DNA of 64,000 nucleotides, taken from the NCBI RefSeq assembly GCF_029784155.1, contig NC_073693.1, forward strand, positions 332,262,592 through 332,326,591. Direction: 5' to 3'. The DNA is from Uranotaenia lowii. Lineage: Eukaryota; Arthropoda; Insecta; Diptera; Culicidae. Position 1 is the first letter of the stretch, and each line of letters begins with the position of its first letter. A program made the position numbers and the translations under genes. Below the pieces are notes generated by a model. It saw only the letters and a program-made list of their open reading frames with translations. It did not search any database and was not told the origin of the DNA. This document shows positions 21,167 to 33,349 of this stretch, piece after piece.

Positions 21167-22293
21167 TTTTTAAAGTCCTTTGGGACAACCCTGAAATTAT
21201 TTTTCTGAAAACTCACATATGTTTAACCTGTTTAATTTTTCATCCTCAGATGAAAAATGATTTGTCAGTCATGAAAAAAGCTGCAAACTCGACAAAATAG
21301 CTCATTTTGTACAAGAGTAAACATTGTAAAAACATCCCTGAACGCCTCAAAATATCAACAAATCGTCAAATTGCAACTCCATTACGAGCAGGGTCAAGAA
21401 TCCATTAAAAAAAACTAAATTTTCATAAACTTTAAAACAGCAAATAAAAAGACCTGAGAGTGTGCGCCATCGATGCCAGCGACAATATTTTCCAGTTTTC
21501 TGATAAGTTAAAATAATTTAATGCCCGTCTAACTTCTAGCGTAGTGGACGTTAAGCAAGACAATAATTTTCTCACTGAAAGCCCGCGGGGAAGGAACATA
21601 TGAGCAAAATCATTTCAAAATTTACAAACTTGGACTTCCTTACAGACTTCCTTTCAAATCCAATTTAAACCGATTTCAGACGACTATTTGTACGATCGTT
21701 TCAATTGGAATTGCGATTCGGAATAACGTTTTAAACAATTTGAGCTATCATTTCTGATTCGATTTCACGTTTGCTGGGTTAACGGTATGATGGGGGTGTG
21801 GATTTCATGAACCCACCTTTTGTTTGTTTATCAAGAGGCGCGAAAAATATCTGGGTGACTGAGGTGTTTTCTCAATATTTGGAGCTATCAGCTTAATGAA
21901 ATTGAAATTTTTCAAGACTGGTTAACGCCCATCCAAAGAGATTAAAATGGGACATTCACACATTTAAGAGTTGTGAAAGGCAAAAAATGAAATAAAGTTC
22001 ATTTTGGCAACGAAAACTAATAATTTTCGAACATCTGCCCTCTTATAGCGGAGCAAAACAGCAAAGAAGGTGATACCACTGTTTTATTTCAGTTTTGTGA
22101 AAGATTTCAGCCAAACTGATTATGCCGGATCAAATTTCAATTTCTTCTTTTGTCATCAAACCCCGCTCCTCCTCCTCTCCCACCCTCGGTTTCACCGAAA
22201 ATTCCGAAGGGCGGAATACATACAGTTCAAGATATTTTATTGCAAAATTTGATAATTTGTTTAAAAATTGAAACCGTTTAGAAAAATTGTAGA
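21167..22293. other. No gene; copy of a repeat ending TTTGCTGGG at 21778
   Basis: The segment from about 21690 to 21778 contains GGAATTGCGATTC, then TATCATTTCTGATTCGAT, and ends TTTGCTGGG. The same order, reverse-complemented, begins at 23624. These are two diverged copies of one repeat in opposite orientation. The remainder of the tract is unremarkable. Confidence 0.45.
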
Positions 22294-23205
22294 GGAGAGT
22301 GGGGTATCGTGGGCCATGGGGAAACGTGGACCACTTTTAATATCTCTGATGTGTGTTGAGATAAAAATCTCGAACCAACTGTCATCGTCGTCGCTTTGCG
22401 TGAGCATATACTTCTATATGTTGTTGACTTAAATACGCATCATAAGCTTCTTTTATTTATTAAGCTAAAAAAAGTTAGAAAAATTAACTTTCATAATTAA
22501 AAAAAAACCACCCGCTAATTGCATCTATGGTGAACCTAAAGTTCTTAACAAAAATATGCTCATACGCTTATTATCTCAGTTTTGTCATGATCTTTCACGT
22601 GGAAAAGGAATTTTTGATGGAACATCAATAAGTCACACAAACGCAACCAATTTGCAAATCATAGCTTGTGGGGAAGCATGGGCCACACATCTTAAACCAC
22701 CTATATTTTTTTATGTTTTTATACACATTCAGAATTTAAAAAACGTTATTTCTATCTGTAAAGTTTTCTTATGCCAAATGAAGAGTTATGAAAAATATTT
22801 TGTCCATCATATATAAGAAATTTTGCCAAAACGTTCGCGAACCAGGTTTTAGAATCTATTCGATCATACACAGCTGTATTTTTTATTTCATCATCTAAAA
22901 TTGCTTCAAAATAACGAAATGAATTATGAAATCACAGTTTAGGGTCAACTCATAAGGTTTGCATGTTATTTGGTCAATTTGGATTTAGTGGCCCACGATT
23001 CCCCACCATTTTTCAAAATCCAAAATATATTGTTTTTTTTTTAACAGTCAGAATTTGGGGAAAATAACTAATTAAAAAATTAAAAAAAACCTTAAGATAC
23101 CTTGAAAATGTAGAAAACTATGGCATTTTTTATTTTCATTTTATCTTTTATAATGAAGAAGTTATGGAACAACGAAAAAAAGTGGCCCACGATTCCCCAC
23201 TCTCC
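22294..23205. mobile_element. Inverted-repeat element with GTGGGCC-containing ends, intact copy
   Basis: The left end reads GGAGAGTGGGGTATCGTGGG from 22294. The right end, finishing at 23205, is GGCCCACGATTCCCCACTCTCC-like in inverted orientation, so about 20 terminal bases pair with few mismatches. A second copy of the terminal motif lies inside at about 22990-23008. The interior is A+T-rich with no transposase. A 180-bp stretch from the left end recurs at 62290-62475 with only about a dozen differences, and further interior sequence recurs at 58950-59335. No clear target duplication was found. Confidence 0.7.
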
Positions 23206-23623
23206 ATTATTACATATTTAATTCCAATTTTTTTTTTAAATTTCTTTTAACTAAAATAACTCGGCTTTTTAATTATTTTCCATGTAGATTTTTTGCAAGT
23301 TTGTTGTGAAAAAAGAAGGATTTTAAATTTGTTTCTTTACTGCAGTATTGTTGCTTTTTAAAGCTTTTTAAAAAACTGCGCACATTAACTTTACGATCAG
23401 TGATCGATGTGATAAGTGTGAAGTGTTAACAAAATTGGGCCAGCAAAAAGATATACTTCGTAGGATATTGGTGATGCAGACGGTATTTTCAAATACAATT
23501 GAAAACTTTTTTACGTTTTTTAAATATTTTATTTGGAGAAGCTGATAAAGTTTTTGATGTTGTATATTATGATTTTTGTTAAAAAATGAAAAAGGGTTGC
23601 TCATTAGAAATATAGTTTAATTT

Positions 23624-23770
23624 CCCAGCAAACATAACATCGCATTAGAAATGATAATTAAAGTCGTTAATGACGTTACTTCAAATCGCAATTCCTAAAA
23701 AACAAGTAAACGGTCCTTAAAAAGGATTCCTTGAAGTCTGTTTAAATGATTTAAATTGGAACAGCTTTGT
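23624..23770 (-). repeat. Diverged repeat beginning CCCAGCAAAC (minus orientation)
   Basis: Reverse-complemented, this segment aligns with 21640-21778: GGAATTGCGATTTGAAG, then TATCATTTCTAATGCGAT, ending TTTGCTGGG. The other boundary is not defined in either copy. Confidence 0.45.
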
Positions 23771-26700
23771 TTTTCTCTCTGTGACCAGCAACCAGATTGC
23801 TAAAAACCAGATGGTGTTTTAGAAGAATCGTCCAATGATAAAAGCATCAAATATTGTAGCTGGCAACAACATGCGTTGAGAGCAAAAACTTGTTCTCTCT
23901 GGCATTCATTTAGTATGTACGAATAAGGTGTCGAATATCGTTCAATTCGTATAGTTCTCATCGCTTTAGCCAGAAATTGAAAATATGTATGTATGTATAT
24001 CACCTCCACTTTGGTAAGTAAATGCTGTTTTTTTTTTCGAATTTCATACGTTTGAATTGTTGAGTTTATTTCATTTTTCATGTTGATTTTGTATGGGGCT
24101 CCCTGCTTCGTTTTGAAAGTGTGAGGAATGAAGATTCATGCAGCACAATAAAGTTCATCGTTAAGTCAAACTTGCTCGTGAAGCTCATTTGACAAATATC
24201 AGCTGAAGTTATGAGACTTAAGTCGTATTTTTAAATTATTTGTAGGGTCCCCTTCTAGTCTTAACACATTAAGAACCACAATAAAAGCCAAACGAAAAAA
24301 ACCCTAATCTCTATGGGTTATATTTTATTATTCTTTTAAGTGAATATGAGTTCATAGAAATCGTTTGAATTTGTTTGTGTTCTGGGACCTCCTCACGTTT
24401 TGAAGGTTTGAGGGTAATTTAATACAACTAATCATCTAGCCATGTTAAAACTTGCTTGTGTACAGAATTTGCTTAAAAGTTTTTCCTTATGCTCTTGTGC
24501 ATTAATTAATTAGACCTTCAAGTTGTTTCGGCGTTCTACAACTTGTGTTGGAAAAACCGTATTTATGCAATTTATTGCCTAAGTAACTCCACCTACATAA
24601 ATTTGGCTAACTAAAGTGATGTCAGTCTTTAAAAAATAAGTATTACTTATATTTCATTTTCAACCCATTATGAGTAGGATATGTGTATCCAAAACTTTTG
24701 TCCTCTCTTGACCTGCCATAATTTTCAACCGAAATTAAAATTTGCTGCTCTAAGTTGTCGACTGCTGACGCCGCCACACCGGCCGGATTTAGGCTTTTGC
24801 GCACATTTGCAAATGAACAGAAACAAAAAAATCACATATTGCGCCAGGTAATCAGCATTCCGGTTACAGTTCCTCAAAATAAACAACACTCGTATGTACC
24901 TGGTAAGCGAATTAGGTAAAATTGCACCGCTTGTTGGCCACTCGCTTATTTAAACCGTTTCGTCGTTCAAAGAAGAGGGAATTAGACAAATTACATATAC
25001 TGCGTACCTTGCTAGACTACCAACTACGGTTTTTGGCATCGGGTTGAAAGCGCAAAAAAAAACCTTTTAATCGTGACATTTTCGAAGAAATTCGGTCAGC
25101 AGCGTCGTGTTCTGGCGCTGCGATTCTTTGAAATGTATTTAAACCTTGCACAGCATAAATTGTAGCTTTGCGCGTTTTAAGTTGGGTTTTGGGGTAAACA
25201 AATCATTATCAGCAATTTTTTTGATTTCTTCGGGATGAACAAATACTTCAAGATTCTTTTCTTTAAGTTTGGAAAGTAAATGAAGAAAGTTTACGCCTGT
25301 TCCAGACACAATCTGACAATTGGTTTTTTTTACGTTTACACCATAACAATACAATTTAAACGTTCACTGTAGTTAGTTGTTAAGTCATTTAGACTTGTAT
25401 TGCATCCACAGAAGAGACATTTCGCAGACAGAAGTGGGGCCAGTTGACTTATAAAAGTGTGTGTCATTTTTTTATTTGTTTATTTTTATCCTCTTCTTTC
25501 CTTGATTCTCACTCTTTTCCACTTTCTGGTGCCCGTGCATTGTTGACGATGTTACTCAGCCGTCCTTTTTTTGGCACTGAATATTTGCGCCTGATTTGGT
25601 TTGTAAATTACCGACGACGATGCGATTTCGTAAATGTCGCGTGCTGAGGAATTTGTTGTTGAGAATGGTAGAATTACGAGGGATTTTTTCATTCAAAAAT
25701 AATTTTGAACTATCAAGATATAGAATCTTTGAATACTGAAATATCAAAGTTTCATGTCGATGCAGCTTACTCTATCTTTTCAATAAAATAATCACCATGA
25801 TCAGCGAGTCCATATTGAGTTTAACTACAATATTTTGGTAGGATGCCTGGATTGAAAAAGTTCAAAAGTTCAATTAACTATGTAACGTAAGACTGTGTCG
25901 ATTTGAGGTAATTTTTTAATTTCTCAAACCATGGGGTTTTATAGGTTTCTATTTGGTTCAAAGCTTATCCATGATTTTTATTGTAGAATTTTTAAGTAAC
26001 GTTTACATGAATAAATTTAAACTTTGATGATTGCATGGGTAACTTGAATATTTTGTTCTAAAAAATTCACGTTATTTTTTTTTCCTTTAGTGGAATCGAG
26101 CCTGGTAATGGATTTTGTGCCAGTTTACAAATTATTTAAAAGCAATTTTCCGCTGAACAACTTTGTTGAAGACTGTAACTTCGTATTTTATTGGGCAAAA
26201 AAGTTATTAGTAGTTGAGAAGCGGTATGACTTTTGGCATTGAAAATCAATCAATTGAACTGACTACTTTTCAAGCAGTACTCTTTCCTTGAATTAATAAA
26301 GTTTGTTTAGAGGTCCAAACTAAACCCAAAGGGGATTTGTTAAAAATAATTAGGGTACCATTTACTCAGACGAATTTGAACTCTTAACTGTCTTGTGCAA
26401 GTGTGTTTTTCATATATTTTTTGATGGTGTTAAAATTTCTTCCAACCAATAATTTAATCTCTGATTAGTTCCATTATGAAGCCAACAATTAAAATTTTTC
26501 CCAGAAAAATAGCGGACCAAGCGAAACCAATTCACCTTGGAACTACATTCTCTTCCCAGAACCTGATTTTCCTATCGCTTTGCGCCTGGTCCAGTTCTAG
26601 CTTCTCATCAGTTCTTGTTTTTTTGCGGCTACTGAACTAGCGACCTAGTAACAGAAACAGGGAGTTCGTCGATTTAAAATCGCGACATATTTGCGAGGAA

Positions 26701-26880
26701 TTTCGATATGAATTTTCAATTGTCTGCGTTCAGATTGACGGGGGGAGTTTGAGCTATTCGATTTGGCTAGAAGTTTCAGATTCGAATTGTTGTATAACAG
26801 CCCCCGGTCTCTTCTTCAGATATAAATCTTTCTTGAAACGCTCGGCGTTGCCAATGTAAAACTGTCAAGGCTTGTGTCCA
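23771..26880. other. Gene-poor tract with repeat relics and one unexplained minus-strand frame
   Basis: TTGATTTTGTATGGGGCTCC at about 24085 resembles TTGATTTTGTATGGGGACCC at about 49613, so both belong to an old repeat family. A minus-strand frame at 25354-25139 (71 codons) has a protein-like composition (segment KLKEKNLEVFVHPEEIKKI) and could be a fossil exon or transposon fragment; I do not recognise it. Otherwise I see only A+T-rich DNA. Confidence 0.35.
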
Positions 26881-27410
26881 TGATGATTACCAGCCGGCGG
26901 CCAATCGCCGGAGAAGAGATTTGCATGTGCACATATGCTAATAAGACTATGGAAATGAAACTGTAGAAAAACTGCAAGTTTCTCTCTAGCTAGAGAACGT
27001 TCCGGGACCAAAGTGGTATTGCACATTTAGAATAAAAATAAACTCGACTCCAACAGCCATAAGACGAATGTGTCGCACACAATCCTTCTGCTTGAGAGTT
27101 TGTGTTGTTGGAGCTTGTTTTCTTCGTTTCTCCCCGATAAAATCCACTCTATATGCGTGCGGTGCGGTTTTCCGGGCATCGGAACTGGATTTGCGAGCTA
27201 GCTGGACAGCGAGCGAGCAAGCGAACGAAAGTGCAGTTGATGGCGACAAGGAGATGTGGTCGTATAATACTTGTACGCGACCACCAAGGTCATCCGCAAT
27301 CTCCACGATGGGGAGAAGAGAAGGTGTCAGTTGACGTCTCATTCGAATATGCATCCAGACTCTCTAGATGCAGGCAAATGCCGGATCCTATAAGCTGATG
27401 CATTCGAAGG
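26880..27410. promoter_or_regulatory. Less A+T-rich, regulatory-looking island
   Basis: The island opens with the palindrome CCGGCG/CGCCGG (26892-26909) and two octamer-like POU sites facing each other, ATTTGCAT (26919-26926) and ATGCTAAT (26935-26942), 8 bp apart. From 27000 to 27400 the sequence is GC-richer, with overlapping open frames on both strands (122 codons minus, 88 and 81 plus) and no recognisable protein. Such open frames on both strands are typical of GC-rich non-coding DNA. An enhancer or promoter reading is inference. Confidence 0.35.
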
Positions 27411-27649
27411 AACCTCGACTGTGCAACGTCTTTAAACCCTTGAAACAGCTGGAACTTGTAATGATTGATTTAATATCAATTTTCATCCAAAAATACAGAA
27501 TTTAATCATTTTGTTTATAAGGTCCTTTTTAAAACATGAATTTGATGCTTTTTACAAAACTGTTATTCGCATAGTTGTTTATGGTGAGATAGTGAGAAAT
27601 AGTTGATTTTCGCTCAACTAGTTAGGTTTACGTATTATTTTAAGGTATA

Positions 27650-28400
27650 CACTCATATATAGAATCTTAAGCATCCACTATTTTTGGCTGTCAAGATTGA
27701 CATAATGAAATGCCCGAAAATTGGATAAATGGCTGTGACAAAATTGACGTTGTACGAATTTCTTCATGAAAAATCATAGAACCATTTACAAATATAATAG
27801 GCAGGTCATATGGTCATTAACGGTGACAGGAACATTGAGGCAAATATTACAAATCGGAGAAGTGAAAACCTCGCAAAAGATATATGACTGCATCAAAGCA
27901 GTTTTCGAGTAAACAAAACATGCTTCTAAGTTTTTGTTTTGCCCCTTATTCCATACATTTTACGGAAAGTAGTAGTTTTTAATTGATCGGAAAAGTATGA
28001 GAAAAAAATTCAAAAAATCTGAAATTTACACCCGATGAGGAAAAACGTATGAATAATTGTTTGGCATTATTACCTCAAATTCAATGATTTTTGCACTTAA
28101 ACCCTTCCTGCCACAGATGCTGTCAAAATGCTGTCTAAATACAAGAAAAAGCAGATCGTCTTGTTCTCAGACGAGAAACTTCTTTCGATTGATCCGGTGT
28201 CCAATTCACGTACAGATCGGTATATTTCACCACTGAAAGCTAAGGATGTTCCAGAGAATACTTATGGAACTCAAAACCTACTTCGATGGAGCTCGAGATC
28301 GCTAGGCATTATTCATCTCTTCAGAAAACTGAAGTCTACATGGTCATTTTGAAGAATAAGGTGCCTACATTAAGAAAATTATTCATGACAAACAATCGAC
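27650..28400 (+). pseudogene. Fragment of a Tc1/mariner-superfamily transposase
   Basis: The best-preserved part, within 28128-28352, contains VLFSDEKLLSIDPVSNSRTD followed by a YISPLK segment, the pattern around the first catalytic aspartate of Tc1/mariner transposases (FSDEK). Upstream, 27790-27900 encodes a weakly similar stretch (TLRQILQIGEVKTSQKIYDC) in another frame. Downstream frames are broken by 28380. No terminal inverted repeats could be paired. The family placement rests on the SDEK...DPVSNSRTDRY motif and is from memory of the family, not a search. Confidence 0.55.
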
Positions 28401-30312
28401 CAATGAAGAAAAAAATTATTAATGAAAAACCCGTTCACGATTAAGCCTCAAGGTTACATCTTCCCTTGATCAGATCTTACTAAAATTTGACATGATAAGC
28501 CAATAGGTAATGATCCCAGATATGATCAAAAACTTCCTGGATTTTTCAATTTCATTCATCGAAAATTAGCATATCTTATTTTTGCATCATTCGAAAGCTG
28601 CAACTTTCCCCTTTCATTTGAGCCCAAGTTTGAAAAAAATTATCGGATGGTCTAAAACATTTTGTTTTTTTTTAAGGTTTGTTTTTAACCTTTCTAATGG
28701 TTTAATCAAAGGAAAAATCAAACTAATTACTGTTAAAACAGTTGTCTTACTTTGAGCATTATTCCAACATCATATTTAATAACATGATCCAATAGGAAAA
28801 TTCTCTGGCTACAACTTTGTCGAAGACATAAAAGTAATAAAAATTTAGAGGAAAGAGTTGGAATGTCACAAACAGAGTGAGCATTATTTCATTTGAAAAA
28901 TGTTATAAAATTTCTAATCGCTGATTGTACCAAGACCAGAAATAGTATTCTGACGACTAAGTTATTGATTGTAGAATGTTTGAATGTTCAAAAGGGTTTA
29001 TTTACATTAAAAAATCAATCTTTTAAATACATTTTATCAAGATTGTCTGAAGTTAAGAGCATTGATGAGGGATTATCATGAAAAAAGATGGACCTTGCTT
29101 TTCTTGAAAATTGTTAAATATTTTGAGCAAAGTAACGTCTTTAATATGAGCAAAATCTAGGAAAACAATGTAGATAAACTATTTTGAGCATTACAAGGCA
29201 CTACACAAAATTCTGTGCATTTGACGATCAACTCTGAGGATAGCTGTTAAATTTGTCATGAAAATAAGAAAATGACATTCCAGAGGAGAGCCAAAAAAAC
29301 AGAAAATCACATATATATGTTTGCAGTTTTCCATATATAGACTGCTACAAGATCAAAACCCATGTTTTTAACGTCATCCAGGAAATGTATATTTCGTTTA
29401 TTTTAACAAATTAAATACTTTAAGTCAACATAATGTAAAAATTCACCGAAAAAATTCATGAATTTGAGCCCAACCAACGTAAAGCAAACTGAGAAAATAA
29501 TTTCAATTAATTGTATTAAATCAAAACAATCGCTGAAAAAGTGTAGAAATCAAACTTAATGCTGGGATTTTTAAACAGTCTTTCACCTTTTAGTCGAAAA
29601 AAAAAAATCAATTAAAGACACTAGGTTCAGCTCGTAAACCTTTGACAAAAATGAACAGTCTTACGTTTCCACTTAAAAACGTATGTTAACTCCAATTCGA
29701 CCACATTTTTTCATACCACAGAGTGCCTCTAAAACGCACATTAATGCAATCAAACATGAAGAAAAGATTGAACAATTTTTCGGTTTTATATATGACACTT
29801 TACCATCCTTGTGCAATCCTTGTCTAAGGTCTAAAAGTGAAAAGTTTGAAAACCTTCAAAAATCATCAAAAAGAATGAAAGATTTTCAACAAAGATATTT
29901 TGTTTAGATATCCAGGTAGGTTTTCAAAAATTTGGACTTAAATGGAAGACGAAGATTTAATTTTTTTCTTAGTCCCCAATGTTTCTCAATGAAGGTCCTT
30001 ACGTTAACTTAGCTCAAAATATGAAATGAATTTCACAATTTTCTGCAAAAAAAAGAGTTTTGTTATTATTTTTTCTTTCATAACTCTTAAACGAGTTGTT
30101 GGCCCATTTTAGTGTCTTCAGAAGAGAGTTGCATCATTAATTGGGCTTTACCATTGTTTTTTTTTTGCAGAATATACGGTGATGCAGGATTACAGGATGT
30201 AATACGTCGTGTGTTTTGTGTCTAGTAAAAGTTCTTACGTGAGCATCATTTAAAATGAGTACTTTAAGACACCATTTAAAGTTTCTTCACTATTTTTCAT
30301 GTTAAAAGTCAT
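28401..30312. other. A+T-rich DNA with no feature
   Basis: I see only degenerate A+T-rich sequence with short accidental frames (60-74 codons). The phrase ACAACTTTGTCGAAGAC at about 28814, similar to AACAACTTTGTTGAAGAC near 26157, may be a relic of a widespread repeat. Confidence 0.5.
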
Positions 30313-30314
30313 TA

Positions 30315-31088
30315 CCGTAAAACGGGGTGACATTGATCAGCTTTGATGAACATGAAATTTTGCCACATAATCATAAATATCTAAGTCTAAAGTTAAAATA
30401 TCTCAAAACTTTTTTCTTCGTCTAAAACCCTACATGTTGAGTTTCAAATTGAGTAAAACTTGGTTTCTTTTTGAAAATTTCAAATGTAAGTAAAAATGGT
30501 ATTTCATAATTTTGAAATATCTATTTTTTCGAAGGCTCGCAAACAAACACCCTTTCTGATGGAATCAAAGTGTTAAGAAGCAGCAGGTTGGTTTATGTGA
30601 CAGTTCAACTTTATTCCTTAATAAATTTACAGTTTGGGTGTAGTTTTTGTTGTATTTTGAGGTAAATTTTTTAGATTTAAAAAATAGGGACGTTATCCAA
30701 GAGTGATGTTGCAAAATTTAGCCCCTTAATTCATGAAGTATGGTCCATCTTTCAATTTTAATTGTTGTTCGGCCTTATCACACGAACTGCCTTAGTTTAT
30801 CAATTTGTAAATTTGATAAACTAAGGCAGCATTTGTAAATATTATGAAGGTGTTTTGTATCCTTTATGATCAAGAAAACTCGTTAAAACCGTCAAAATAG
30901 AGACTGATCAATGTTACCACAAAGCATCAAATTCTAAACAAAGATGAAAACGATTTTTAAAACAAATTTAAAGAAGTCTAATAAATTTCTGCAACCATGT
31001 TTTACGTTCATATGAGTCCAGTACTGGTTTTCAAAATATGAAACATGCCAATATTGAAAAAAGTGATCAATCTTACCCCGTTTTACGG
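30315..31088. mobile_element. Mariner-like MITE with CCGTAAAACGGGGT ends and TA duplication
   Basis: The left end CCGTAAAACGGGGTGACATT pairs with the right end finishing ...ACCCCGTTTTACGG at 31088. About 24 bases match in inverted orientation with two differences. Each end is flanked by TA (30313-30314 and 31089-31090), the mariner/Tc1 target. The 774-bp interior has no transposase. It contains a 17-bp perfect hairpin at 30787-30829. Confidence 0.8.
30787..30829. repeat. Perfect 17-bp hairpin inside the MITE
   Basis: CTGCCTTAGTTTATCAA (30787-30803) is followed by a 9-base loop and its exact reverse complement TTGATAAACTAAGGCAG (30813-30829). The arms do not extend further, so it is shorter than a typical insect microRNA precursor. 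Confidence 0.75.
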
Positions 31089-31090
31089 TA

Positions 31091-33340
31091 CTTAATTATG
31101 TTTTAATATTTTATTTGGAAAGCAGATTAAATTTCAATGCATTTTGATGTGTTATTTTATGATTTCCTATGAAACACAGCAGAGTTATGTAGCTTGAAAT
31201 ATGGTTTTATTTTATTTATAAAATAAAACTCACCGAATCTAACTCATAACATAAAATTGTTAGAAATCTGAAAAAATACATGTGTTTTAAGTGGTAAAAA
31301 TAAATTAAATTTTTAATTTTGGGGAAGATCTGAAGACCCCCGGCGCAAACCCGTCAGATAATAAAAAAAATCTCCGAATAACTTATGATATTTTCACCCA
31401 ATTCTTAAAAACAACAGTGTTTCTTGTTAAACTAATCGTAATTCATGAATCTGACAGGAAAAGAACTTTGTAACGTGTTGATATTTGTTCCTACATGACA
31501 ATTTTATTTGTTGTTGTTTGTATGTCAGTTCAATACAGTCAACTTTCAACAATTTTAGAATTGAAAATAAATTTTTATGAAAAAAAACTTTTGAAGAAAA
31601 AGTTTAAATTATTTGCTACCTATCATGTGTAAAATGTGTTAAATCAATATCTTCAATATTTATGCAGTTATATTAAAAAGAATAATTTTTCATTTTAACC
31701 CATAATCACCACCTAGACTTAGGTTGTCAGATCGGCCGCTTTTATCCGGAATTTCCCGAATATTTATTTAAAAAATTTAAGAAAAGCACGGTTCGAGCCG
31801 GTTTTTCGGATATCCGGATTTTCCAAATCAAACAAAAAAAAAAACAAATTGTGTTCTTAAAATTTCTAATTTATGCGTCCAAAACGAATTTTTTTTAGCA
31901 AGTTTTTTAAATTAATCATGAAAGGTTTTTTGGAAGCCTAAAATATGATTTTAAATCTTTTGTTGAGATTTTAAGAAAAAAAAATCAAGTTTTTTTCTTG
32001 ATTTTTGTTGAGTAGGGCTTGGGTTTTGATTAAATTTGCCCGGATTTTCAGTTGTCAATTTTAAGAGCAATGCCCGGATTTTACCTGGTTTTTAGATAAA
32101 ATAGCTCGGATTTAGCTTAGAAATAAATTTAAGTTTTATGACACTAAAGTTAAGGACCGTCCGGTGTCTTTTAAGAACGATTTCAAGAAAAAAAAAATTC
32201 GGCATCTCTGAAAATTTACTACGTTATAGAGGAGACTCTCTCCTATCCAATGCACTATTCAGGAAAAAAAAAATCGTTTGGGAAGTTTAGAACAATTTTG
32301 TTAAAGATTTGCGAACAAAATTTACGCGCAAGTTTTAGAAATATTCACTAATAACTATTCCTTAGAATTTAAAGTTTGCTATGTATATGCATAGATGTAT
32401 TAAAATTCTTTCGAAAATAAATAATAACTCCGAATATTTTTATGAAAAACATTTTTAACCGAAAATTTTGGCAAAAAAAGTATAAATTTCGTATTTTTTT
32501 TTTAATTATCAATAAAAACTTGCTAGAATTATCTGTAAAAATAACTGGCAAAGCTGTAGAAAATTGACAAAAACACTGTAATAAAGGTGCATTCTTCATG
32601 CTCATTTTTATCGAAGATAGAATGCAGTTTTGAGTTGAGTTCAACTATTTGACAATATATTGTTTCTCCCTTATAAAAACTATTAAATTCATTTTCTAAC
32701 TTTCTAACCCAGATCTACGAAAAAAAAGTTGTTCTAGGCAACCCGATCGATTTTTTTCCTGAAAAGCTGATTGGAAAGGGGAAAGTCTCCTGGGGTAAAT
32801 TTTCGGAGCTGCCGATTTTTTTCTTTTTAAAGGTCTCAAAAATGCAAAGCCGTATATGTATCTGTTTAAAATTTAAGAATGTTTTGAATAGCTCAAAAAT
32901 AAAGTATTTATTTCAAGTTCAGTTTTTAAAGGGGTCCCCGAAGAAAAACAATTAATTAGGGTAAAAGACTTTTTATAATCGACGGATTTATTGAATATTC
33001 AAGAAAAAAACAAACTGGGAGATGGGAATTTTATCAGCTCATGTATTCCAGATTTATAAAAATTTAAGTAAATATTTTGCAACTTTGTTGTATGTAAATT
33101 TTTGCCAATTGATTTCAATTTATCATTATTTTGACACAGCTGTATCCGAAAATTTTATTAGATTTTTTGTTCAGAAATTGTTCCTCAATCAAATCTTAAT
33201 TTTTTCCCATATCAACTATGGTGTGAATTGAATAATTCTAGTATGTTATCTCTTAGAAAATTATACGTTTACCATCGACTTTTGGGTTGGTTTATTCGTT
33301 CATTGCCATTGAACTCTTAAAAACTAAAAATTGGATCGAA
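31091..33340. other. A+T-rich tract with a possible degraded hAT-like element at about 31720-32210
   Basis: GTTGTCAGATCGGCC at about 31723 and GGCATCTCTG at 32201-32210 resemble the ends of hAT-like MITEs, and the interior repeats CCGGATTTTCC/CCCGGATTTT motifs. The ends match poorly and no 8-bp duplication is visible. The rest of the tract has no feature. Confidence 0.35.
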
Positions 33341-33349
33341 CATTGTTTG

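Noticed and set aside
26157..28830. Recurrent ACAACTTTG(T)(C/T)GAAGAC phrase
   Set aside because: It is probably a relic of an abundant repeat, but it is too short here to define an element.
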